Of a stretch of 24,050 nucleotides of DNA, positions 5,621 through 12,154 are shown in pieces. The stretch's first letter is position 1. Each line of letters starts with the position of its first letter. Source of the DNA: a virus; the IMG/VR virus record IMGVR_UViG_3300030389_001497, positions 1-24,050 of that record; one strand, written 5' to 3'. The position numbers and the translations under genes were made by a program. Under the pieces are notes generated by a model. That model made no database searches and had not been told where the DNA came from. It worked only from the letters and a program-made list of their open reading frames with translations.

Positions 5621-5647
5621 AAAACAAGTTATTTACAGGAGGATAAA

Positions 5648-6193
5648 ATGTTTACATTTGAAACACAACACGCAATAGGTAAATTAGGTGAACACCTTAT
5701 TAGACGACATTATGAAAGTCTAAAGAATGATGAAGGTGGGAATAGATTTATTTGTCGAGATGCAAAGTTTGACGAACAAATGAAAGGTGCTGATTTATTT
5801 ATTATTAATGATGAATTAGGTACAAGGTATGTAGAAGTAAAAACTGATACCAAAATGCAAGATACAGATAACTTTGCACTTGAAATAATGATTGTACAAG
5901 ATGATGGCACAAAAAAGATTGGTGCAGTTATGAAAACTTTTCCTGACTATCTTTTCTATTGGCAACACCCAACTGCATTAGTTTATTGGTGGAAACCAGA
6001 AGACTTAGTGCCACACATACTTGAATGGTTATCACAAGATGCATACCTTATAGTAAGGTCAGAAAATAAAAATTTTTTTTCACGAACACTGCTAGTGCCA
6101 AAAGATGTGATGATGAAGACAGGAGTCGTCAACGAGATGATGGTAAGCTATCACGTGCTGGAGGATACATTAGCTAATGAAACAAAAGTATAA
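5648..6193 (+). CDS. PD-(D/E)XK-type nuclease, 181 aa
   Basis: The core of a PD-(D/E)XK endonuclease is visible: an N-terminal helix with Glu15 (IGKLGEHLIRRHYE), the GADLFI strand with Asp49, and YVEVKTD with Glu63 and Lys65. These are the residues that usually hold the metal and cut the phosphodiester bond. The rest is beta/alpha and rich in Trp and Tyr (FYWQHPTALVYWWKP), perhaps for DNA contact. Possible roles are Holliday-junction resolution, recombination or host-DNA breakdown; the sequence does not decide. It is the first gene of the rightward arm, with AGGAGG 5 nt before the ATG and a strong promoter, so it should be made early and well. Confidence 0.75.
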   Translation: MFTFETQHAIGKLGEHLIRRHYESLKNDEGGNRFICRDAKFDEQMKGADLFIINDELGTRYVEVKTDTKMQDTDNFALEIMIVQDDGTKKIGAVMKTFPDYLFYWQHPTALVYWWKPEDLVPHILEWLSQDAYLIVRSENKNFFSRTLLVPKDVMMKTGVVNEMMVSYHVLEDTLANETKV

Positions 6194-6266
6194 ATGTAGA
6201 ACTTTTCTGCATAAGAACGGATATACAAGAGTAAGTATTTGCAATTGTAAATATCCGAGTAAATAA
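6177..6266 (+). CDS. Possible 29-aa Cys-containing micro-protein
   Basis: An ATG at 6177 overlaps the end of the nuclease gene and opens a 29-codon frame (begins MKQKYKCRTF) with Cys at 7 and a CNC motif near the end. A GGAGG lies 12 nt upstream, farther than ideal. Chained overlaps are the rule in this phage, which supports it, but the length is so short that chance cannot be excluded. Confidence 0.35.
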   Translation: MKQKYKCRTFLHKNGYTRVSICNCKYPSK

Positions 6267-6271
6267 CATTG

Positions 6272-6282
6272 TAGAATAAAAC
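6272..6282 (+). promoter_or_regulatory. Second copy of the TAGAATAAAAC promoter element
   Basis: An exact 11-nt copy of the -10 region at 5615-5625 lies just before the zinc-finger gene. No good -35 is seen. If active, transcription would start within a few bases of the ATG at 6286, giving a nearly leaderless message; that ATG has no ribosome binding site. Confidence 0.4.
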
Positions 6283-6285
6283 TAC

Positions 6286-6468
6286 ATGAGAAAAGTAACG
6301 GCATGCAAGTCATGTCATAATCCATTTAAAATAAAAGGTGGATACAGATTCTGTGGTAATCTTGGTTGTACAGAGTACAACAAAAGATATGGAGGTAAAT
6401 TAAATGCCAAAACATTACGGAATGAAAATGAAAAAAGGCAAAAAGAGAAAAAAGAAGATGTAACATAA
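6286..6468 (+). CDS. 60-aa zinc-finger protein with basic tail
   Basis: Cys residues at 7, 10, 23 and 28 (CKSC and CGNLGC) form a compact zinc ribbon. The last 25 residues are rich in Lys and Glu. Nucleic-acid binding is likely by analogy with small phage zinc ribbons. No Shine-Dalgarno site precedes the ATG; the TAGAATAAAAC element ends 3 nt before it. A second, shorter frame with a strong ribosome binding site runs inside the 3' part of this gene. Confidence 0.65.
   Translation: MRKVTACKSCHNPFKIKGGYRFCGNLGCTEYNKRYGGKLNAKTLRNENEKRQKEKKEDVT
6404..6463 (+). CDS. Possible nested 19-aa Lys-rich micro-protein
   Basis: Inside the zinc-finger gene, in another frame, an ATG with GGAGG (6391-6395) 8 nt upstream opens MPKHYGMKMKKGKKRKKKM. 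The product is almost entirely basic, like the chain of mini-proteins that follows. The strong ribosome binding site is the main support. The Lys-rich composition would also arise by chance from the A-rich sequence. Confidence 0.4.
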   Translation: MPKHYGMKMKKGKKRKKKM

Positions 6469-6496
6469 GTTACTATCTTTTTGATAGGAGGTGGAC

Positions 6497-6706
6497 ATGT
6501 CCATAAAAAATCGACAAAATATATTTAAAACACCAGAGGATTTAAAGAGTTGGGCTATAGACTTATCAGAAGCCTGTGGGTCTAAATTAATAAATAAAAA
6601 ACATAATGTTTCTAAGATAGATGCGTTGATAGAAAAGTTTGTTTCTGACTATAATAAAAACATGCAAGATATGGTAAATTTAAAGAATAGTTTAGAAGAG
6701 GAATAA
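6497..6706 (+). CDS. Hypothetical protein, 69 aa
   Basis: The product begins MSIKNRQNIFKTPEDLKSWA and is predicted to be mostly helical (two or three helices), ending in LEEE. No family is recognised. The ATG at 6497 has a full AGGAGG (6486-6491) 5 nt upstream, which rules out the GTG at 6491. A small dyad CTATC-ttttt-GATAG lies just before the ribosome binding site. Its stop overlaps the next ATG by 1 nt, and its terminal Glu codons supply that gene's GAGGAA site. Confidence 0.75.
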   Translation: MSIKNRQNIFKTPEDLKSWAIDLSEACGSKLINKKHNVSKIDALIEKFVSDYNKNMQDMVNLKNSLEEE

Positions 6707-6966
6707 TGGCGAAAAAGAAACCTGCAAGGAAACCCTTGAATGAAAAAACAAAAGCAACTCTTAGAAAAAAAGCTGCTAAGTCAAAATACACGTATGGACA
6801 GCTCGCTAGAGTTTATAGGCGTGGACAAGGAGCATATTTATCATCAGGTTCTAGGTCAGCTTCCATGGCTGCTTGGGCTATGGGCAGAGTTAATAGTTTT
6901 ATTAGGGGTGGTCATTCTCAAGATAATGACATAAAGAGAGGCAAGAGTGCCAAGAAAAAAAAGTAA
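6706..6966 (+). CDS. Small basic phage protein, DUF5824-like, 86 aa
   Basis: The segment YTYGQLARVYRRGQGAYL (residues about 28-45) with WAMGRVNSFIRGG and an acidic QDNDI further on matches my memory of DUF5824, an uncharacterised family common in marine phages. That family has the pattern VYxRGxxA, then W(A/G)xxRVxSF, then D(K/N)D(L/I). The termini are strongly basic, pointing to DNA binding or packaging. It starts by TAATG overlap and is the first of the chain of basic mini-proteins ahead of the terminase. Confidence 0.72.
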   Translation: MAKKKPARKPLNEKTKATLRKKAAKSKYTYGQLARVYRRGQGAYLSSGSRSASMAAWAMGRVNSFIRGGHSQDNDIKRGKSAKKKK

Positions 6967-7144
6967 GAGAAAGGTTAAATATGAGAAAGGTGTACCTGCT
7001 AAGTATCTACAGAATAAAAGAAATTCTAAAGCGTCTGTGGCACGTGAAATTCGAAGTACAGCTAAGGCTTATAAGGAAGGACGATATATAGATTTGAAAG
7101 CTGTACAGAAATCAAGAGCTGTTAAAAGAAAGAAGAAAAAATAA
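6947..7144 (+). CDS. Small basic protein, 65 aa, GTG start
   Basis: The gene starts at GTG 6947 inside the end of the previous gene (20-nt overlap), with GAGAGG 5 nt upstream; there is no nearby in-frame ATG. It is highly basic at both ends (PRKKSKRK and VKRKKKK) around a core VPAKYLQ...REIRSTAKAYKEGRYIDL. The function is unknown. Its composition suggests nucleic-acid contact. The stop overlaps the next ATG by 1 nt. Confidence 0.7.
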   Translation: MPRKKSKRKVKYEKGVPAKYLQNKRNSKASVAREIRSTAKAYKEGRYIDLKAVQKSRAVKRKKKK

Positions 7145-7203
7145 TGGGCGGACCTGATTTAGACATTGAGTATGTTTTAGCAAAACAACAAGAGGAAGAG
7201 TAA
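7144..7203 (+). CDS. 19-aa acidic micro-protein
   Basis: This frame begins MGGPDLDIEY and ends QEEE. It is joined to its neighbours by 1-nt TAATG overlaps on both sides, and its final Glu codons form the GAGGAAGAG ribosome binding site of the next gene. It may be a true peptide or merely a translated coupling device. It is the only acidic member of the chain. Confidence 0.5.
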   Translation: MGGPDLDIEYVLAKQQEEE

Positions 7204-7331
7204 TGGCAAAAACTGTAAGCTGGATGTGGAAGGGCAAAAGATATTATGGAACTCTTATTAGAGAAACTAAGACACATAAGTTTGCGAGAACTAAAAATGG
7301 AAAGATAAAAAAAATAAGGAAGAAAAAATGA
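7203..7331 (+). CDS. 42-aa basic protein
   Basis: The product begins MAKTVSWMWKGKRYYGTL and is basic throughout, ending in IRKKK. It has a Trp/Tyr-rich beta-like start. GAGGAAGAG precedes the ATG, and a 4-nt ATGA overlap links it to the next gene. No family is recognised. A role alongside its basic neighbours in head assembly or DNA handling is inference. Confidence 0.62.
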   Translation: MAKTVSWMWKGKRYYGTLIRETKTHKFARTKNGKIKKIRKKK

Positions 7332-7501
7332 AAGTAAAAGGCGTAGATATATCAAAACTAACTAAATCACAGCAAAATGCTATGAAAAAACATTCTAAGC
7401 ATCATACTAAAAAACACATTCAGTATATGTATAATAGTATGAGAAGAGGAGCTAGTTTTAATAAAGCTCACGTAAACGCACAGAAGAAAGTAGGAAAATA
7501 A
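7328..7501 (+). CDS. 57-aa basic helical protein
   Basis: The gene starts within the ATGA overlap and has AAGGAAG 5 nt upstream. The product (begins MKVKGVDISKLTKSQQNAMK) is rich in Lys and His (KKHSKHHTKKH) and looks like two helices. The middle segment HIQYMYNSMRRGASFNKAH (about residues 30-48) is the most protein-like part. No family is assigned. The stop overlaps the next ATG by 1 nt. Confidence 0.62.
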   Translation: MKVKGVDISKLTKSQQNAMKKHSKHHTKKHIQYMYNSMRRGASFNKAHVNAQKKVGK

Positions 7502-7635
7502 TGCCAAAGGGTAATGGAGAATATTCAGCAGCTCAAAAAAAGATTGCAGCAGTTGCACCACCTTTTGATAAGATTACTGGAGCTGACTTTAAAAAACTTC
7601 GTCAGAGCGGTAAACGAAAACCAAAGATGAGCTAA
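7501..7635 (+). CDS. 44-aa basic protein
   Basis: The product begins MPKGNGEYSAAQKKIAAVAP, has a small central amphipathic part (PPFDKITGADFKKL) and ends basic. TAGGA lies 6 nt before the ATG and TAATG overlaps join it to both neighbours. The FDKITGxDFKKLR pattern is reminiscent of short, conserved phage head-region proteins, but I cannot name the family. Confidence 0.6.
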   Translation: MPKGNGEYSAAQKKIAAVAPPFDKITGADFKKLRQSGKRKPKMS

Positions 7636-7928
7636 TGCCACACAGTAATTCTGCAAGAAAAAAAAATTTATTAAAGAAACACGGACTAAAAGGTGTTAAT
7701 AAACCAAAGCGTACACCTAAACATAAAACTAAATCACATATTGTTTTAGCACAAGAAGGTCATCAACTTAAATTAATTAGGTTTGGACAACAGGGAGTAA
7801 CTACTGCAGGTAAAAAACAAGATGCAAGGTCGAAAGCAAGGAGAAAGTCTTTTAAAGCTAGACACGCAAAAAATATTAAAAAAGGTAAAATGTCTGCAGC
7901 ATACTGGGCTAACAGGGTTAAATGGTAA
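7635..7928 (+). CDS. Basic protein preceding terminase, 97 aa
   Basis: The N-terminal 35 residues are Lys-rich and probably disordered. The C-terminal half contains HIVLAQEGHQLKLIRFGQQGV and then RRKSFKARHAKN...GKMSAAYWANRVKW, a signature I associate with conserved uncharacterised proteins of marine tailed phages. The exact family cannot be named from memory. The SFKARH and YWANRVKW blocks suggest a small folded domain that contacts nucleic acid. It starts by TAATG overlap and its last 7 nt overlap the start of TerL, so it is tied to the packaging genes. Confidence 0.72.
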   Translation: MPHSNSARKKNLLKKHGLKGVNKPKRTPKHKTKSHIVLAQEGHQLKLIRFGQQGVTTAGKKQDARSKARRKSFKARHAKNIKKGKMSAAYWANRVKW

Positions 7929-9829
7929 ATGTTGTATGTATAGCAGACGATTGCAATAATTCTTTACCACCGAACGCTACAAAGTATTGTTCTAAAAAAT
8001 GTTATAGAAGAATATCTATGCGTATCAAAAGAGCAAAAGACAAAGGTGAAGAATATAAACTACCTATCAAAGATGTAAATCAACCACAAGCTGCAACAGT
8101 AAGACGTGGACAGTATTATGAGAAATTTATTAATGAAGGTTATGCATTAGAACTTTTAAATGGAAAGATAACTAGACAAGAAGTTGCTGCAGGTTTGGGA
8201 TGTACAGTCGGTAATGTAGCAAGACTTATGGCTGCATATCGGGAAGATATTGAAATAGAAGCAGCAACACAAAACTGGGAACTATCTGATGATGCAAAGC
8301 AATCATTAAAAGAGTTTAAAGGTTTTAGAGATAGATACTTTCTCACAGAACTAGGTGTACCTTTTGAAACAGCAGACTTTCACAATAAATGGATAAAGTC
8401 TATAAATAAAGCATTACTTAATGGTGGACAACAAATGATATTATCACCACCAAGACATGGCAAAACAGAACTTCTAATACACTTTGTAGTTTGGCTTATA
8501 TGCAGAAATCCAAACATTAGAATACTTTGGATAGGTGGTAATGAAGATATTGCAAAAAACTCTGTATCTTCTGTACTTGATACTTTAGAGAACAATGAAA
8601 GACTCAAAGAAGATTTTTGTGGACCTAATGGTTCATTTAAACCAGCTACAAGAACTGGTAAATCTTGGTCACAAAATGGCTTTACAGTATCTACAAGAAC
8701 TGTTTCAGGTATAAAATCACCTACAATGGTTGGTTTAGGTAGAGGTGGTAAGATTCTATCAAGAGACTGTGACATAATTATTGCAGACGACATTGAAGAC
8801 TTTTCATCAACTATGCAACCTGCATCAAGAAGAAACACAAAAAATTGGTGGACAACCACATTAGGTTCTAGAAAAGAAGAACATACAGCAATGGTTGTTA
8901 TTGGTTCAAGACAACACCCAGATGATTTATATTCTGCATTATTAGAAAACGAAGCATGGGAAACAATAGTAGAAGAAGCACATGATTCAATGTGCGTAAT
9001 ACCAGAGTTTGATGAAGATGACCATAAAGATTGTATGTTATGGGAAGATAAACGAAGTTTTAAATGGCTTATGAATAGAAAGAGAGATGCACAAACTACT
9101 GGTGGTGTACAAAGATTTGAGATGGTGTATCTAAATAAAGCACAGGCAAAAGGTTTATCTTTGTTTAATCCAGAAGTTATTAAAGAATGTTATGACCAGA
9201 ATGTTGATTTAGGTAACATACCACAATCTGCATACCTTGTTGCAGGACTTGACCCTGCTGCAACAGGTTATCAAGCAGGATTCTTGTGGGCAGTAGAAAC
9301 ATCTGCTGATGATATAAAGCTACAAATGGTAGATATGGAGAATCAACAAGGTGGTGGTCTTGAAGAAGCACGTAATCTTATAAAGAAATGGTTTGATATG
9401 TATGGATGTTATCACTGGGTAATAGAAGAAAATGGTTTTCAAAAAGCTATACGTCAAGATGAAACTACAAAACAGTTTGCAAATATGCACGGAATAAAAT
9501 TAGAAGGACACGAAACTCATAAAAACAAGTGGGATGAAAGATTTGGTGTTACAGCATTAGCACCGATGTTTGCAGAACATAAGATTGTTTTACCTTTTTA
9601 CTCGCCAGAAGCACAATCTAAGAGTATTGCATACACAAAACAACTTTCATATTTTGCTTCAAAAGGCAATAAAAACTCTTATAAAAGTGATATAGTAATG
9701 GCAAGCTGGTTTCCAATGAAAGTAATTAGAAACTTGCAAAAACTAACATATGCAGATATGGGATTAGATTACACTCCTAGTTATGAGGGTTACAATATGT
9801 TAGACTTAAATGACATACCATGGAGTTAA
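7922..9829 (+). CDS. terL: Terminase large subunit with N-terminal zinc knuckle and helix-turn-helix
   Basis: This is the 635-aa packaging motor and nuclease. The Walker A variant SPPRHGKT is at residues 175-182, Walker B IIIADD at 285-290 and the coupling motif VVIGSRQ at 325-331. The RNase H-like nuclease carries Asp444 (GLDPA), Glu502/Glu503 (VIEEN) and Asp590 (KSD). Before the motor there is extra sequence: a possible zinc knuckle (C6, C11, C23, C27) and a helix-turn-helix-like stretch at about 82-104 (ITRQEVAAGLGCTVGNVARL). Such a DNA-recognition part normally belongs to the small terminase, and no separate terS is seen nearby. The ATG overlaps the preceding gene by 7 nt. The protein acts at the portal to translocate and cut concatemeric DNA. 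Confidence 0.95.
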   Translation: MVNVVCIADDCNNSLPPNATKYCSKKCYRRISMRIKRAKDKGEEYKLPIKDVNQPQAATVRRGQYYEKFINEGYALELLNGKITRQEVAAGLGCTVGNVARLMAAYREDIEIEAATQNWELSDDAKQSLKEFKGFRDRYFLTELGVPFETADFHNKWIKSINKALLNGGQQMILSPPRHGKTELLIHFVVWLICRNPNIRILWIGGNEDIAKNSVSSVLDTLENNERLKEDFCGPNGSFKPATRTGKSWSQNGFTVSTRTVSGIKSPTMVGLGRGGKILSRDCDIIIADDIEDFSSTMQPASRRNTKNWWTTTLGSRKEEHTAMVVIGSRQHPDDLYSALLENEAWETIVEEAHDSMCVIPEFDEDDHKDCMLWEDKRSFKWLMNRKRDAQTTGGVQRFEMVYLNKAQAKGLSLFNPEVIKECYDQNVDLGNIPQSAYLVAGLDPAATGYQAGFLWAVETSADDIKLQMVDMENQQGGGLEEARNLIKKWFDMYGCYHWVIEENGFQKAIRQDETTKQFANMHGIKLEGHETHKNKWDERFGVTALAPMFAEHKIVLPFYSPEAQSKSIAYTKQLSYFASKGNKNSYKSDIVMASWFPMKVIRNLQKLTYADMGLDYTPSYEGYNMLDLNDIPWS

Positions 9830-9830
9830 T

Positions 9831-11564
9831 GTGACACCTGACCAGATTATAGATAGAGCAGTTTATCTTAAAAAGATGCATGACGACTCTCTTCTAGATA
9901 GAAGTAGATTTAGAAATATTCTTAATGGTGGTGAGCATGGTATAAGAGATTTACTAGGTGCAGGAATGGATAGTATGGACTCTTATACTTTACCAGCACC
10001 AAACTTATTATTATCTGCTTTAGATAGACTTGCACAAAAAATTGGCAAAGTTCCAACATTAGATGTACATATTACAAATGCTAGAGATAGTCAAAGAAAT
10101 AAAGGTAAGAAAGATAAATTAGAAAGAATCGTTACTGCATTTGATAAAATGCAAAGATTAGATTTACAACTTCCACAAGTAGCTAGATGGCTACCTGGTT
10201 ATGGATTTGCAGTATGGGTTATTACATCAAAACCAGATGCAAATGGAAATATGTATCCTTGTGCAGAACTGCGTAATCCTTATGATTGTTTTCCTGGATA
10301 CTATGGAAATATGCAAGAACCATCAGAACTTGCAATAATACAAAAAGTTCCTGTAAAGAATCTTATATCAATGTACCCAGAACTAAAAGCATATTTTGAA
10401 GCTGATAATAAAGAAACACAAGAACAGTTCTATAACATTTCATACAATCAATATACAAATGATGGCAGTTGGGAAAATACTAATGAAAGTGGAGAAGTAA
10501 TTGTTGAGTACATGAATATAGAAGGAACATACATTTTACATCCTGCTTCTAAAAAAATAGTTGATTTTGTTCCTAATCCACTTAAATCAGGTCCTGCATT
10601 TGTTATTGCAAAAAGATTTAGTTTTGATAAATTACAAGGTCAGTTTGACCAAGTCATAGGACTTATGGCTTCTATGGCAAAAATAAATATTTTATCTGTA
10701 ATAGCTATGGAAGATGCAGTATTTACAGAAACAAACATTATTGGAGAGTTAGAGTCAGGACAGTATAGAAAAGGTAGAAACTCTATAAACTATTTATCTC
10801 CTGGTTCACAAGTAGTAAAACCTGTAAACAATTTACCATATCAACTCTTTGAATCTGTAGGTAGATTAGAAAGACAACTTAGAGTTGTAGCTGGATATCC
10901 TGTACAAGATGATGCTATATCTCCAAACTCTTTTGTTACAGGTAGAGGACTAGAAGAATTAGAAGCTGGTGTTGGTGCAATGGTATCTGAATATCACACA
11001 ATACTTGAAAATGCTTTACAAGAGGTTGATTCAAAAAGATTAGAACTTGACCAAGTATTATTTGGAAGAACAAGAAAACCTATTAGTGGTACATACAAAG
11101 GTGCATCATTTGCAGAAAACTATACTCCTGCAACTGATATAGATAGTAACTTTGTAACAAAAAGAAAGTATGGAGCTATGGCTTCGTTTGATGCTCCAAA
11201 TAAAATTATTACTGGTTTGCAGTTATTACAAGCAGGAATAATTGATAAAGAAACTATGCAACAAGAAATGGATGGTTTAGAAAATCTAACACAAATTAAT
11301 GAAAGAATTGTAAAACAAAAAACAGAAGATATTTTATATTCTATGTTGCTACAACAATCACAGCAAGGTGATAAAGGTGCAATGATGGCTGTTGTAGAAA
11401 TATATAATAATCCAAAAAACATGGGTAACATATTAGAGAAGTACTTTACAACACAAGGTGAAGAACCAAGTCCTGAGGAACAACAAGTCTTACAACAGGC
11501 TCAAGCTCCTCAGCAACAAGGACCACCAAATCTTGCAGCATTGTTAGGAGGAGCTATTGGTTAA
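9831..11564 (+). CDS. Portal protein
   Basis: The product of 577 aa follows terL directly and has the expected size and pattern. The N-terminal helices are followed by a mixed core. A hydrophobic helix GLMASMAKINILSVIAMED lies at about residues 277-296, and a stem/crown-like helical block TGRGLEELEAGVGAMVSEY at about 369-387. The C-terminal tail is Gln/Pro-rich. It would form the dodecameric channel through which DNA enters the head. The GTG at 9831 is chosen because GGAG lies 5 nt upstream and it follows the terL stop by 1 nt. An in-frame ATG at 9810 would add seven residues but has no site. Its end contains the AGGAGG that serves the next gene. Confidence 0.85.
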   Translation: MTPDQIIDRAVYLKKMHDDSLLDRSRFRNILNGGEHGIRDLLGAGMDSMDSYTLPAPNLLLSALDRLAQKIGKVPTLDVHITNARDSQRNKGKKDKLERIVTAFDKMQRLDLQLPQVARWLPGYGFAVWVITSKPDANGNMYPCAELRNPYDCFPGYYGNMQEPSELAIIQKVPVKNLISMYPELKAYFEADNKETQEQFYNISYNQYTNDGSWENTNESGEVIVEYMNIEGTYILHPASKKIVDFVPNPLKSGPAFVIAKRFSFDKLQGQFDQVIGLMASMAKINILSVIAMEDAVFTETNIIGELESGQYRKGRNSINYLSPGSQVVKPVNNLPYQLFESVGRLERQLRVVAGYPVQDDAISPNSFVTGRGLEELEAGVGAMVSEYHTILENALQEVDSKRLELDQVLFGRTRKPISGTYKGASFAENYTPATDIDSNFVTKRKYGAMASFDAPNKIITGLQLLQAGIIDKETMQQEMDGLENLTQINERIVKQKTEDILYSMLLQQSQQGDKGAMMAVVEIYNNPKNMGNILEKYFTTQGEEPSPEEQQVLQQAQAPQQQGPPNLAALLGGAIG

Positions 11565-11796
11565 TGATGACAACTTTACATTTGCACAAATCATTGCAAA
11601 TAATTACACAGTAGAAGAACAACCTATGTGGGAAATGTATGAAGATGCATTAAATGATGGATTGATGAGTCAACAACAAAAACCTAATTTTATTATTGAT
11701 GCAATAACTATTGCGTTTATACCACAGTTAGGAAGAATTGATTTACTTGTTGTTCCAGAAGATTTTGATTACGGAGATTTAAATGACAAGATTTAA
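11557..11796 (+). CDS. Hypothetical acidic protein, 79 aa, TTG start
   Basis: The start codon is TTG at 11557, fixed by a perfect AGGAGG (11546-11551) 5 nt upstream; the ATGs nearby are in another frame and close after 16 codons. The protein is acidic with a hydrophobic centre (FIIDAITIAFIPQLGRIDLLVV, about residues 45-66). No family is recognised. It overlaps the portal end by 8 nt and the next gene by 14 nt, so it belongs to the head module. Confidence 0.75.
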   Translation: MVNDDNFTFAQIIANNYTVEEQPMWEMYEDALNDGLMSQQQKPNFIIDAITIAFIPQLGRIDLLVVPEDFDYGDLNDKI

Positions 11797-12154
11797 TCCA
11801 CAAACAAATAAAGCTCAGTTTGAATCAGAGAGTTATGGTCAAGGTGAAGAACTAAACGAACTGCAAAGAAATGCAGAAATGTTTGTACAAGAAAATCAAA
11901 CACCTGCTGCACCAGCGAATCCAAGAATGAACAGAGTAAGACAATTTATACAACCAGGTAAATCTATATTTGATACACCGACTAATAATCCTGGTGAAGA
12001 TGTATCGACAAGTCAATATAAGGCAGCTTCAGGGCAACCTATTTATGATGCGGACATGGTATTACGAAGAATGGCAAATGTGTTACAGAGTGCAGATATT
12101 ATAGCATTGATGAATGACGGAATGGCTCAAAACGAATCTGATAGAACGCTCTAA
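11783..12154 (+). CDS. Hypothetical protein, 123 aa
   Basis: No domain is recognised. The first 80 residues are polar and Gln/Asn/Pro-rich, probably disordered. The end (YDADMVLRRMANVLQSADIIALMNDG) forms a helix pair. GGAG lies 6 nt before the ATG. The position between the portal and the giant protein suggests a minor virion or assembly component. The stop overlaps the next ATG by 1 nt. Confidence 0.72.
   Translation: MTRFNPQTNKAQFESESYGQGEELNELQRNAEMFVQENQTPAAPANPRMNRVRQFIQPGKSIFDTPTNNPGEDVSTSQYKAASGQPIYDADMVLRRMANVLQSADIIALMNDGMAQNESDRTL

Larger units (their letters stand above)
4832..5647. other. 815-bp central control region; candidate replication origin
   Basis: No supported gene lies between the leftward and rightward arms. 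The stretch is dense in repeats. A duplicated unit of about 41 bp ends in TACCTAGACTA (5073-5083, 5114-5124). TTACAGGT occurs at 5301-5308 and 5312-5319, with its inverse ACCTGTAA at 5558-5565. CTGATATGCT occurs twice (4929-4938, 4998-5007). ATGCATAGG is at 5031-5039. Alternative GC-rich hairpins lie at 5151-5173 and a nested inverted repeat at 5251-5350. Divergent promoters sit at its two ends. Iteron-like repeats plus strand divergence suggest an origin or master control region. This is inference. Confidence 0.55.
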
